Positions 19,886 to 31,152 of a stretch of 64,000 nucleotides of DNA are shown here, piece by piece. The first letter of the stretch is position 1; every line of letters starts with the position of its first letter. The DNA is from Ctena decussata (Eukaryota; Mollusca; Bivalvia; Lucinida; Lucinidae). The DNA lies in NCBI GenBank assembly GCA_963989385.1, contig OZ022509.1:49120271-49184270 (forward strand), in the 5' to 3' direction. The notes beneath the pieces were generated by a model. That model was given only the letters and a program-made list of their open reading frames with translations, ran no database searches and was not told the origin of the DNA. The position numbers and the translations under genes were made by a program.

Positions 19886-21553
19886 AACGCTGTTTTTAAA
19901 TCTAAAATTCTCCTGTCTGGAATACATACAAAATATTCAAGGCCATCCCACCAGATACCAGTCCATTCTAATGCTGTATGAGGCTCCCAAATAGATTTTT
20001 CTTCGTTAATTACAAATCCGGCTTTTATTAAGGAATTGTTGACGAAACCAGAGTCTTTTAAAGTCTTTTGATAGTCCTTGTTCATGCCTAAGCCATCGTC
20101 CAGAAAAACAACAATCCTTATAAGACTTTCTCGCCAAAATTTTACAATGTCTCTCAAGCATTTAGTGAAAATATAAGCTGCTGACGACAAACCGAATGGC
20201 AAAACTGTATATGTGTAGAAGATTCCGTCAAATTGAAAACCAAAATAAGTGTAAAATTCTGGAGCTAAGTCTAAGTGAAAATAACCGCTCTTGAGACCAA
20301 ACTTAAATAAAAAAGAGCCTTTCTCAAAGTAATTAAGAGCAACTTTCCAGTCATCAAATTTAATCCTTTCTTTCCATACACATTTATTTGGGTTTCTTAA
20401 GTCCAAAACCAATCTCTTTTTTCCTTGTTTATTGCTTGATACAGTTACAGGATTTACAACTTGAAGTTTAAATGGAACCTCTATAACACAACCTTTATCA
20501 ATAAGCTCAGAAATCGCCTGTCGAACGAAATCAGAATTGTCTATAGCCGACCTATTATTGCTGAGAAAAGACTGTTCTGGCGTCTCATAAAACGTAACTT
20601 TATATTCGTTTTTTATAAGATCTAAAATAAAAACTGAAGCACCAATTTCTTCCCAAAATGCTATATTTATTTTCAAATCGCCTTTAACACACGTTGCTTT
20701 TTGATGTTTTAAAGAAAACTCCTCTTCCTTAATTTCAAAAAATCTCTTTTGCATCAGAGAACCAACCTCGTTAAAATGTTCTTTCGTATTTTCATTGTGA
20801 CCAGAATATAAAATATACTTATCATTTAGATTCGTCTTTTGGTTGCACTTCAGCTGACTGCTTGTGGTGGAAGCTTCTCCAATGCCCGAGCTGACCGCAC
20901 TGAAAACAGCGGTCGGTTGGCTAAGGGACACGTGGCTGAAAGTCTCGAAAAACGTTCCTGTCTCCTGCGGGAAATTTCTGACGAAACGTGTTGGAAACAA
21001 CAGAACTCCCAGAAGGAACAGCATTATTAGTAGAAACAGGAGTGGAAGCGCTGGGAAAGAATTGTCTGGCGGGCGGCCCTATACCTGCCCAGTTTTCTTA
21101 GTGCTCTAGATTCCGCTGACCGAATTTTCTTTTGGTCATCAGAGTCAGACGCGATATCATCATCGTCGTACTCTTGAACGGTCATCCACCCCGGGGGACA
21201 TATCTGCGATTCTTATAAGCTTATTGCGCTTATTGATCAATACTTTCACCTGAGAAAGATGCATATTTTCTTTTTTCGCTGACTTTTCAGCCTTTTCAAT
21301 CAAATCTAAAAGTTCACAATTAAAGTTAAATTGAATTCTATTAGCTTTAGATTTTAATTTCGTCTAATTTTCTCTTCTTAGAAATCTCAGAACTTTGAGT
21401 TTCAGAAATTATATCACGCTTTAAATGCTCCAACTTACTGTCAAAATAAGACTTGAATAAGAGAAACTGTTCATCTGCTGTTTCGCCCCCGGGAGGCTTA
21501 CCTAGCGCCGGAACCTCTGAGGCCTGCTCTTCTTCAGAACTAGAATTTTGCAT
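19873..21553 (-). pseudogene. DIRS-like retroelement fragment (gag start and RT)
   Basis: A gag-like ORF starts at 21553 (acidic N-terminus, FKSYFDSKLEHLKRDI) and continues after a frameshift to about 21186 (RIQFNFNCELLDLIEKAEK). A second frame, 21024-19873, is a reverse transcriptase: an NPVTV...KKRLVLDLR block, FDDWKVALNYF, FKFGLKSGYFHLDL, VLPFGLSSAAYIFTK and the catalytic FLDDGL. These are DIRS-type RT motifs. The reading stops in a 91-bp duplication before RNase H, methyltransferase and tyrosine recombinase, which are absent. The catalytic DD pair is kept but the element is truncated. Confidence 0.8.
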
Positions 21554-21559
21554 TTTCTT

Positions 21560-22540
21560 AAAGAAGTGTAGATGTTATTAGTCCGCTGGCTTTGGCTCGA
21601 ATGATTTAAAATACCTGAACCTTATATTCCACGAGAAAATGTCATCATGTGACTATTTGCCTGGCCAAAACCAGTTCTAAACTTCAACATTATATATTGT
21701 ACCGCCTATTTTCTAATAAACGCTCGTACTATCTCTAACAAATATACAAATCAAGAGCAAACAAATATAAATTCCATTACATTCACTGCGTTAGCCTCCT
21801 CCTTAACAGAAATTGTTTTTAATTGGTCTAAAACTTTTCTCAATTATACTCTCGAGTATTTTTTGTGGTTCCTACAAACTGTCAATCAACAAGAATCTCG
21901 TAACAAAGCAATGGTTCGTGTGCATCAGTATGGTAAACCTTTTATCTCCCACTGACGGTTATTTTATGGCTTAAAACTTCTTTAACTAGATATGTCAGTC
22001 TTCTTTTAACGCATACTAAACAAAAACGCATGTCATTATGTAAGTAATAAGACATTGTTTTAAAACAAAATGTACTAATGTTTTGGTGATGTTCCCCTTT
22101 GTATCTTTAAAGTGACACTAGCATTTTTACTGCATCCCAAGGATTTAACTGGATAAAAAAAGAAAATTTACTGGGATAGACAACTTCAGGATGCACTGTC
22201 ACAATCGCAAACGTTTGGCCTTTGCTGGTTAGAATTAAAAGAAACATTCAGTATATATTCGTGAAAGCTATTTCCACAGTGTTCGGCTTGACAATACAGA
22301 GATTGTATAAACAAGTTACATTCGTCTCTGTCTTGCGTTGAATACAACAAAATACCCTTTTCGGACACGATATCAAAAAGAATAAGATTATTTCTGAAAT
22401 AATGTACTAGCTGTTAGAAACACACGGCGTTGGATGTTAATAGAATTCTAATAGGGCACCTACCAGTTTCAAAAGCGTCACACATTCTATAAAGAAAGAA
22501 AAGAGGTTAAAAACTTAAGTCTTAGACGTAGAAATGTCTT
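21560..22540. other. Unassigned region upstream of the DIRS fragment
   Basis: AT-rich, possibly including the element's terminal repeat, but no second copy is present to define it. No coding sequence is recognised. Confidence 0.4.
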
Positions 22541-22699
22541 TTTCAGTTTTTCTTGTAAGGTTGGAAGCGTTGACTTTCTCTTGCAGTTTTCTCAGTTTTG
22601 TCCTGATGCTCTCTCGCCTTCATTCCTGAGGCAGTACCGTTGGTAGAAGTAGAAGGGATGCTTTTTCTGTGCCTTCTGCTGTCTCGACACTGATCTCCT
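22541..22699 (-). CDS. Candidate terminal exon, basic Ser-rich tail
   Basis: On the minus strand a T-rich tract ends in TTTTTTCAG at about 22700. The following frame encodes a short Arg/Ser/Thr/Lys-rich segment (DSRRHRKSIPSTSTNG, RESQRFQPYKKN-stop). A strong acceptor plus a clean stop fits a last coding exon, but no upstream exon was identified and it is too short for a domain call. It could be coincidental. Confidence 0.25.
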
Positions 22700-23221
22700 G
22701 AAAAAAAAAAGCAAAAGTAAAGATAAAATAAATAGAAGGTCCAGGTAGCAAATGTAATCATAACATCCCAGAAAAAAATAAGAACAAAAACTTTTGACAA
22801 TGGTTCAAGCAACAACACAAATCTTTCCTTTGGATTTTAAAGAAAACGGATAAAATTATTTTCAGTCAATGAAAAAAAATACAAAACAAAAACAAACAGA
22901 ACCTTACCTCTATACAAAATAGCTGGTCTTGGATGGAATTAATCGCATTTTTAAGCTCGAAGACTTCTTTCCATGTCAGCCATACAGACTTGGAGTTTGT
23001 TGTTGTGGTCGCTTTGTTGAAAAGAAAGAGGCTCTGAAATGCGTTTACAATAAGTTAAAACAGTATCAAGGCTTTAAATTTCATAAAATGACATCATGTG
23101 GGATCGGAGATATCCATGGGTATAAATTCTTATTCATTTCAGACTTAAGCATCACTCAAAAAATCGCCTGCACTTGAATCTCGTCGGGTTGTTATTTTCG
23201 AAGAGAGAGAATACAAAAGTA

Positions 23222-23935
23222 ATGGCATCGTCTAATTATCAGTTTTATGAAAGTTTAGATAATTCTGGTCGCTTGTCACGAGTTAGTAAGAGATTTGGTA
23301 GAATGAGAGAAGTTACTCTGAAAAGCTACATTGATCAGTTCTGGGTACATCTAAACGACAACACGAATTGCTTTGGAAAACCTGACATAAAATTTAACAT
23401 TACTCGAAGCAAGTCTCTGTCATTTCGTTATGAAGAGATTTTACAGCTGAGGGATATAATAGATGAACTACAACCATATAAAATTAGAATGGAAGGTGAA
23501 GGCATGATGGTAAGAGGTTATTTATTTGCTTTATGCTAACCTGAGTTACTTCTCTCTTTTTTTCCGTTTGAGCACAAAGAATGTTGTATAGGTTTGGTTA
23601 TACTGCCACCAATACCATTACGCAGATAATTTGAATGTAATTCATCCTCAGGATAATTTGAATGTAATTCATCCTCTCTCTGTCTCTTTCTCTCTTTTTT
23701 TTCCTTCTTCTAAATGGGGGTATCTTTATTTATATTTCTAAATGAATTTTATTACTCATTTGATCAGTATAAGACTCAGTTGAATTTCATTGCAAATTTA
23801 TATCAAACGCTTTTTAAGGCTGATTCTCAAGCGCATCCTATTCAGATGGTGTCACAAAATCGTCCTATGAACTCGACTCCTGCGCCTGCTCAAATGCGAC
23901 AGTCGAGGACTGGGGCCAACCGGGCAAAGACATGA
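23222..23935 (+). CDS. Two-exon gene, PC4-like (transcriptional coactivator p15) domain
   Basis: Exon 1 23222-23509 (96 codons) ends ATG|GTAAGA. Exon 2 23768-23935 (56 codons with stop) follows TTTGATCAG; both junctions are phase 0. The predicted protein is 151 aa. Residues about 25-90 show the PC4 pattern: basic REVTLKSY, an aromatic/hydrophobic strand (FWVHLNDN), KSLSFRYEEILQLRDIIDELQPY, i.e. beta strands followed by an amphipathic helix. PC4 folds bind single-stranded DNA and act in transcription and repair. The tail is Pro/Gln/Arg-rich. AATAAA lies at about 23949. The 258-bp intron carries a 28-bp duplication and (TC)n. Small PC4-like genes are often multicopy in invertebrates, so it may be mobile-element associated. 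The domain call is unverified. Confidence 0.5.
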
Positions 23936-24254
23936 CTATTACCAGCAGCAATAAAATTGCTACGTGACTATCACTGCCAACAACAGAGTAATACTGACTT
24001 TAATGGCAGCTCTGTAGCCTTTTTTTCTTTTCTTTTCTTTTCTTTTCTTGTCAAAAACTGATGTTTATATCTTTTATTAATATTTAATCAAACATGTTTA
24101 AAGTTATCAAACCAGTAAAATATATTTAAAAAAATCTCTTTTTTATCATAATATAAGCTGTGGTCAAGGATAGAGAGAAGAAAAAAACTAACTTGCTCCC
24201 CAGAGTTATAGAACTTGATCGTAGCAAAGCGCATTCGATTGGTAACAACCGTAT
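23936..24254. other. Downstream of the PC4-like gene; (TTTTC)n microsatellite
   Basis: Contains a polyadenylation-type AATAAA near 23949 and a (TTTTC)n run at about 24021-24050. Nothing else is recognised. Confidence 0.5.
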
Positions 24255-24430
24255 TTTATTCTACTCTATCGTAAAACCTTGCAATATCGTCGGGGCACCA
24301 CAGATGACTTCGTAACAATCCCTTTCCACCTTGTTCTGTTTTCAGTTGCCCTAGCTGAGCTGAAGAAGACCATTCCTCCCCCCACTCTTTAATATGGTCT
24401 TCCGACGTCTTCTTCTGCTTATCTACTATG
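24255..24430 (-). mobile_element. 3'-end fragment of the RTE-like LINE family
   Basis: Matches the 3' end of the element at 43966-45707 ('ggggcaccacagatgactt', 'aacaatccctttcca', 'gagctg') with divergence. It is 5'-truncated to under 200 bp and flanked by a TATTCTAC-like tail. Confidence 0.75.
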
Positions 24431-25507
24431 TGCTATAGTTTAAGTTAAAGCTCGTCTTCAAAACCCGGCACCCTACCACATCAACTAAATCTTATTGTAG
24501 TCTTAAAATATTAATGAAATTGAATTAGTGAGTGGTTTTGGAAGTACTCTAATCAATTAAAGATTTCCGTTAAATGAAATCATTTGTAAAACCTTTAACA
24601 ACGTAGTTGCGGGATTTAGTTGGACCGGGTAGGGTGATGGGGTTTTTAACGAGGGCATTATATTACCAGTCGAAAAAGGGTGTGTTATCAAAATGGCGAA
24701 AATGTGTTTTCTGTTAAATTTTGTTTTCTTATCAGTTTTATTGTGCTCATGCAAATAGTTTTTTGATCTGAAGGAGGTGTGCATTGAGAACAGTTTCAGA
24801 ATACTCCAATGTGAGTACGAAGGACCGGGTGTGTACACAGCAAAGACCATCATACAAACCAGCAGAATTCAATTTGACAGATTTGGTGAAAGTTTGCTGG
24901 ACACCAGAAGGTTAAATGGTACTAAAAATTTTATCATAAAATATAAAATGGATAACTGGAAACCATGCCAGCATTTAATAATGCAAGGAAATGCTACAGT
25001 AAACGTGGATGAAGGAAAAAGCAGCGATGTTTGCGTACGTATAGTATTTTGATATGCAGAGCTCTAGATAAGCTAAATTTTTGGGAGTAAAAATGGTAAG
25101 ATTGTAAAATCAGGGATAAAGACTAACATTTTTAGCCTAGGGGGTCCAGACTGCTATTCAAATAATTTTAACAACGTGGGATTCTGCTTCAAAACTTAGG
25201 GGCCCGGCCCAAAATCTAGGGGCCCCGGGCTACCGGGCCCCTGTTAGTCTTTATCCCTGTTAAATGTTAGAACAGAATTGCATTATTGAATAGTGAGGAT
25301 CCAGATCAACCTATCATGGAAGGAATGGTACAGTCTGAGCAGGGTCTACACTTTTTGCACATCTGTTAAAGCATTTATTACACATCTTTACACAACTGGT
25401 AACTTGTTCAGCTTTCGATAAAACGGAACATTTGTTTAATATGTTAGTTGATGGAAGGACATAAGTATATGCTTTGGTCAGTAGAAGCACATATCCCAGC
25501 CTTAAGT

Positions 25508-25687
25508 GTTGTTCAAATACTTACAACTTACGGCTATATCGTCATCCTTACCTGTATTTTAACGGAATAAAGCGCAACTGCCTTCGGCAATAAGACAGTT
25601 GTTCAAATACTTACTACTTACGGCTATATCGTCATTCTTCCCCATATTTTAACGGAATAAAGTGCAGCTGCCTTCGGCAATAAGACA
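25508..25687. repeat. 90-bp tandem duplication in the intron
   Basis: 25508-25597 and 25598-25687 share 'gttgttcaaatactta', 'cggctatatcgtcat' and 'gccttcggcaataagacag', with a few substitutions. Confidence 0.9.
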
Positions 25688-25903
25688 GTAGAATAGAGAG
25701 TGTGTATATACTGATATTGATTCTTCTCCGTACGGTTTAGTCTGTTAATGGGGAAGATTAAGGATACAGCCCTACTTACATTTTTCATGGCGTACATACT
25801 ATTTACATTGTTTCATGGCAGACACTGCTGTAAGGTGATGAACATACAAAAAAAGCCACTAGCTTACTTCCGTATACCATTCAAAATAACTGTTAAATAC
25901 TTA

Positions 25904-26428
25904 CAGTCGAACTTCAATGGCTCGAACTCGGAAGGCTCGAACACCATGTTTCGGTCGAACTGATTTTCCAGTCCCGGCAAAATCCCTATTCATTTTAACT
26001 AAACATGCCACACTTGGCTCGAACAACGATGGCTCGAACGCTCGAACCCCAAGTCTGGTCCCTAGAAACCACTTTCTATGTAAAAAAACACGGATGGCTC
26101 GCACCTATTTCCTTGTAACACATTTCCAAGTTTAATGACCGGACTAAATGTAGATCCTACCGATTACGACTATTGGTCATCAGGTTTGCTACGTCCATGC
26201 TTATCTTGATATTTTTACATGTATTCTGTGTTGTTTTGTTTTATCTACCTGTAAGTGCAAAGGTTCAAAGAGTGACCGATCAAAATACAGGAAGTTGTTG
26301 TAGTTATCATAGAAAAACATAGTATATAAAGTTGGATCATGTTAAGCTGGTCTTCAATGGCTCGAACTACCTATGGGTCGAACATATTTCAGTGGTCCCG
26401 GCGAGTTCGAGCCATCGAAGTTCGACTG
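25904..26428. mobile_element. 525-bp MITE with pogo/Tigger-like inverted repeats
   Basis: Termini CAGTCGAACTTCAATGGCTC (left) and the reverse complement of CAGTCGAACTTCGATGGCTC (right) match for about 28 bp with two differences, flanked by TA on both sides. The CAGTCGAA-type ends with TA target are typical of pogo/Tigger (Tc1/mariner superfamily). There is no transposase. It sits in the intron of the membrane-protein gene. Confidence 0.85.
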
Positions 26429-26756
26429 TATTTTGTATGTACTTGTCTACGTAGATGCTAGTACCAGTATGTTCGAGTAAAATATTGTGTACGCTGATTT
26501 GTGTGTGTGTGTGGGGGGGGGGGGGTGAGAAATGATATCAATTTGTAAATGATTATCCATCAAAAGTATATGTTGTCCTAAATCATTATAATTATCTCAT
26601 TTCTATTGAAAACTAAAACAATTGTTCTATCTTGTTTCTCATAAACAGCACAATGTGTGCATGTGGACATTTTTTGTTGTTGTTGTTTCCATTTTATTGC
26701 ATACTCTGAAATATGAATAACTGCAGTTTTATGATAATCAGTTTTCTCTTCTTCAG
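26429..26756. other. Intron sequence with GT and G runs
   Basis: Contains a (GT)n/G-run at 26500-26526 and a polypyrimidine tract leading to the acceptor at 26756. Nothing else is recognised. Confidence 0.5.
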
Positions 26757-27511
26757 TATGCTAACAACAGTGCGGCTATGACTACAGCAGCTCAACATGT
26801 AGACCAGCAACAAACTACAACTCAGATGACTGATCAATCGATGGAAAGTCACGAGTCCTTAACTATGAAGTCCACCTCCACTGACAAACCGATGAAAAGT
26901 CACCAGCCCCCGACTATGCAATGACTTCCACTGATCAACAGAAGAAAGACAGCCAGCTGACAACAGTGCTGTCCACTTTCACTTACCAGCCAGTGAAAGG
27001 CTTCCAACCTACTGCTGAGGGTGTAACGTCAGTTATTACTGGTACAACAAATTTTAGTAAACTTCAACATTCAGAAACAATATTATAGCAATGCTTACAT
27101 TGGTATTATTTGTATTAATATCTGTTACAATTAAACTGTTTCTAAGGACACGAAAGAGAAAACAATTTGTTCCACCAAGAGATTATGAGCTTGATTCAAT
27201 AGTTCTTCTAAAAACATATTTGACTCCAGCACAAAGGTTTCAGCTAAATATAGATGAAAAAATATCTATAGTTCTGTCAGTCTGTAGAATAAAAACAAAA
27301 AAATAAATAAACAAAAAATTAAATAAACAATAAAAAGCTGTATATGATGCCATACGTTTTGAACACTTGTTTCATAAGGAGCAGAACTTTTATACTTTTA
27401 ATCATGTATTTTTTTGTGTTCTTTTTACCGAGAAAGTTTTACCGAGAAAGTTTACCACAGCAATCAGAAGTAATGATACCTTCAAAATCTGTTTTTTTGT
27501 ACATTTGATGC

Positions 27512-27575
27512 AGATAATCCCGACATCGAAATCATTGAAGACCCTGCAACTAAATCACGATTCTCTTGTAACCTC
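27512..27575 (+). other. Possible exon fragment interrupted by the Ty3-like LTR
   Basis: Following TTTGATGCAG, the frame encodes NPDIEIIEDPATKSRFSCN, a plausible cytoplasmic tail segment, and then runs into the LTR at 27576. If real, the retrotransposon inserted into an exon. The evidence is a single acceptor-like site and sequence character only. Confidence 0.25.
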
Positions 27576-28081
27576 CGCCAATAAGCAGGAACAGCAATTA
27601 ATAACAACTTGATTGGTGAAATGAATTTATTGCCGGAGAACTGTATCAGCAATCTTAGGAAATCCGCCAAAACAGAGAGAGAAACAAAATTGGCAAAAAT
27701 AACTCTTAGCGCACTGAATGAACTATTACTGCAACTGCACATTTACAGACGTACAAGACAATTGGTTGGTTGGTTGATTTGATGCTTAACGTCCACGGTA
27801 AACAACTAAGGTCATGTCGGGACGGTCAGTTAACCTAACCACACTATTCCTGGGCAGGCTTAGACCTCCTAAGCGGTTAACCAGTACTTAGTGCACATAC
27901 TTTCGCCAGTAACTGACAACTGCCCTTCTTGAATCAGCGGAAGGAGAAACGAAAGTATGTGGCCAGACCGGGATTCGAACCCAGGACCTCTGACTTACGA
28001 GTCAGGTGCCCTACCGATTGCGCTACCCGGCCCGACATACAAGACAAGACATGAGAAACAACACAATATCGTACACTGGCG
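27576..28081 (-). repeat. Ty3-like 3' LTR, interrupted by SINE-B
   Basis: Shares 'aataagcaggaacagcaatt', 'ttattgccggagaactgta' and 'caacacaatatcgtacactg' with the right LTR, with only a few substitutions. The internal side is followed by a (TTTC)n tract. Confidence 0.92.
27762..28034 (-). repeat. Full-length SINE-B with tRNA-derived head
   Basis: The target duplication AC(G/A)TACAAGACAA lies at 27749-27761 and 28035-28047. On the minus strand it begins GCCGGGTAGCGCAATCGG (A-box) and has B-box GGTTCGAATCC within a near-complete tRNA cloverleaf sequence. The anticodon loop CTCGTAA suggests a tRNA-Thr(CGT)-type ancestor. The body carries 'cagttactggcgaaagta' and 'gtttaccgtggacgtta' and ends (AACC)n. 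This is the reference copy for the other SINE-B fragments. Confidence 0.92.
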
Positions 28082-28277
28082 CTACCACTCTTTCTTTCTT
28101 TCTTTCTTCCTTATTCAGCCAGTAAAAGGATAAAGAGATAAAGAGTTACAACAAATATGTATGATCAATCTTAGAAAAAAAATATAGTGACTAAATACTA
28201 TCTGCTTATGATAGAAAGATCAAGATGATCACCGTAAGTTGAACTGAAGTATATATACAAGACTGCCACTTATGACA

Positions 28278-30823
28278 CTAATACCGAATATGATCTTCTA
28301 GGTACTTTGGTGGTTTAGATGTACGTTTAGGCCTAGATTCTTCATGAATGGTAGTTTCTGATACAGGTGATTCATGATCACTGACAGGGGAGATCGGGCT
28401 TTGCTCAGGATAAGGGGTCGCCTCCTGAGGTATTCCAATCAAAATCTCAGGTTCTGACCTAGAATCTTGTGGAGTCATAGGCTGAGTTAATGCTTTTGGA
28501 GTTTCAGGGATATCAACAGGATTATCATCATCATCATCATGGCCTCTTAAATACTGATGAGTAGGGGAGGTGACGAAGTCAGATGGAACTTTGTAACAGT
28601 CTTTGAGTTTAACTTTGTACGAGTTTGCGCGAAGCTGGCTGCCGGTGATTTTTTTTACAAAACACCAATCACCGTCAACTGCCACTATTAAGTATCGACT
28701 ACGTGCACGTGATTTATCCTTATCCGAGTAGAGGTATACCAAATCACCTACGTTAAGAGAGGGTGCAGGTATAAATTTGCCGCTCTTATGTTTTGAAAGA
28801 GAACTTGATAAACGGTTTTGGGTGCGACATTTGAACTGTTCAAGGATGACATCCCTGTCTGATACTGGACTTTGCTCGTGGGTAAACTGACTTCTTTGTG
28901 TCCATAACTCACGCGAAGATACACCTGAAAATCGAATCCGCGCATTCAATCGGGCAATGGCAATGGAAAGGTCTAACTGAGTGACCGCACCGCCACCAGG
29001 TTCTTGACGAAAAAAGCTCTTCTTCCAGCTCTTGGATAGCTTTTTCGGCGACAGGGTTTTTATTGATATTTTCAATGTGACCTATATCAATACCAATGCG
29101 CAGTTTCTGCAAAAGACTGTCATCTTTCAAAGCAACGAATCCCGGAGCCGGATCGACTCTCACTACAGCAATAGGACCATCTAACGGATGAAGCTCCATG
29201 ACAAGTCTAGCCAGAGCATTGCGCAGTGTTTCGTGTTTTTCGTTGTCAATTAAACACGCAGAAGTGTAAGCAGTTACTGTTTCACGAACAATCAAAATAA
29301 GTTGACGGTTACGCTTTAATACGTCAGCTGCGAAAGACATTCCTACGGCTTCCGGAGGGTCTTCAGATGATTGCTCGATTAATTTGTCAGGAAATTCTGT
29401 AAAGTGCTTAACGGCAGCAGATATAGACAAAGCTTCTACTTCACATGGCAACCAGGTAACCTGGTGTTTGCGTAACTTAGCGCTAAAGAAACCTGCAAGT
29501 AACAATTTGTTGTTACGAGAAACATACAGGGTCGCACCAATACCATGTTTAGACACTGATCCATCAGTAACAATCCAGAGTTGGTCTGAGGGTTGGGGTA
29601 AAGTGATAGACTTATGTGATGATAAAGCTTCTTGTGCATTACTGAAATGTTTGAATAACTCGTCAGTCCAGGGAACACGATCTTGAGGCTGAAGGCCAGC
29701 TATGGATTGGTCGAGAGGCGAAATTAACTGTGAGCATTTCGGTAAAACACGTCCTAGTATTTTATACGCACCTATGAACGAACGCAATCCACGGATCGTC
29801 TCGGTTGGTGGGGACTTAGCTAATACTGCTACGCGATGGGGACTAGCAGATAAACTTCCTTGGGACCATATCCATCCCAATATAGTTGTAGAGCATGGAC
29901 AGATAACTGTTTTTGTTGGCGATAGGCGTAAATTGCATTTCTGTAAAGCCTGAAGAACTTTTTTCCAGGTTGAAAGCAGTTCTTCTGGGGTATTCCCCCC
30001 ACAATAAATATCATCGGCTAGCTTAGCCACAGAACCTTCTTGAACGAAATCCCCCATTACACGACACATAAGCTCTTCTAGGGCAGTTTCAGATCCAGGC
30101 ATACCCTTTGCACACCTGGAATAAACCCGCACACCGCGAAACGGAGTTGCGACTACACAATACTTCATTGAGTCTTTGGAGAGGGGTATTTGATAAAATG
30201 CGCTGGTGAGGTCAGTTTTTAAAATATACTTCCATTGTGCAATAGTGCGTAACGTAGAGTCTACGTCAGGCATAAGGGATGGTTGGGGCTTACTGTAACG
30301 TCCGACATCACTAAACGCGGTAACTAACCGAAAGCCTCCGTTAGGCTTTTTAACTAGGAAGGAAGGATTTAGGTACTCAGCAGTAATGCTGACATCCTCA
30401 GGACGACGAAAGACGCCTTGTTCTTCCAATTCATCAAACTTGTCTTGTAGTTCGACCAGTTTGTCACGAGAATATTGGGGAACTCTGCCCTTACGCTACG
30501 GGGGTAAAACGGGACCCATGTTAACGGTGGCTTCAAATTTCCCAACTGCTCCATTGTAACCAGTTAAATACTTCGTCATATTCATCTAAGAGACGCTTAA
30601 AATCCGGCCGATTACTTTCTGGAAGTATTTTATCCGGGTCTACAGATACAGTTGCAGAGTAGGGTCCAGTCTTGATAGGCTGACTAGATACTGGAGGACA
30701 TGATGCCATATCAGAGGGGTTACAATTAGGTACGGTTGTATAACGGACCTGACAAAGGTGATCATGTTTGTTAATCAGTTGAGGTTCATCAGAATCATTA
30801 TAGATGCGAATTTTATCGCTCAC
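28278..30823 (-). pseudogene. Ty3-like pol: RT, partial RNase H and integrase
   Basis: Frame 30823-30533 is the PR-RT linker. 30429-28909 (506 aa) holds the RT ([30 protein letters not shown], catalytic LADD in [10 protein letters not shown]) and an RNase H start ([19 protein letters not shown]). It then jumps from [13 protein letters not shown] directly to integrase core sequence ([32 protein letters not shown]; a D-D-E pattern). The RNase H C-terminus and the integrase zinc-binding N-terminus are therefore deleted. 29075-28278 supplies the integrase C-terminal domain (LNVGDLVYLYSDKDKSRARSRY) and an acidic, Pro-rich tail. Frameshifts occur at the joints. RT-RH-IN order indicates a Ty3-type element. 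Not functional. Confidence 0.85.
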
Positions 30824-30838
30824 AGCTTCAGTAATCTG

Positions 30839-30860
30839 AGGGGGGGGGGGGGGGGGGGGG
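30839..30860. repeat. Poly-G tract (~22 nt)
   Basis: A long G homopolymer interrupts the Ty3-like PR-RT region. Similar runs occur at 6609-6621, 7584-7597, 26511-26525 and 43620-43641. The lengths may be unreliable in assembly. Confidence 0.8.
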
Positions 30861-31152
30861 CAAACTTTAGATCTTGGCTCAATGATGAGGCAGCTGTCTG
30901 GTGCAATGTCAGTGGGTAAAATTAATTCAATAAAAGTTCCAGGCCAAACTACAGTTGACGAAGCTCCTGATCTTAAAATATAATGATGATGATGATTTAA
31001 GGTTTAACGACGCGTCAACCCACTGGGTCATTAGCGTCAGGAAGGTTGCATATTACTTAAAATATAAACAAAACTGAAAGGTACGGCACTTTATAAAACT
31101 AACTTTGCATTATTAACATGGAAGTAATACATGGTAAAAATGTAGAAAAGGT

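Larger units (their letters stand above)
24777..27306 (+). pseudogene. Damaged gene for a single-pass membrane protein with Ser/Thr-rich stalk
   Basis: Exon a (to 25034, donor GC|GTACGT) encodes a secreted-type segment with two cysteines plus a third at its end, and N-glycosylation motifs NGT and NAT. Exon b starts at 26757 after TCTTCTTCAG in matching phase 0. It encodes a Ser/Thr/Gln-rich stalk with a repeated TD..M.SH...TM motif. A 1-nt deletion relative to the repeat puts a TGA near 26922. The stalk resumes in another frame, and a further 1-nt shift near 27085 leads into a transmembrane helix (LTLVLFVLISVTIKLF) with a stop-transfer RTRKRK and a cytoplasmic PPRDYEL. Type I topology is inferred. 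Shifts could be real or assembly errors. No first exon or signal peptide was found. Confidence 0.4.

Noticed and set aside
30839..30860. Poly-G tracts as regulatory G-quadruplexes
   Set aside because: Pure homopolymers inside dead elements; lengths may be assembly artefacts.
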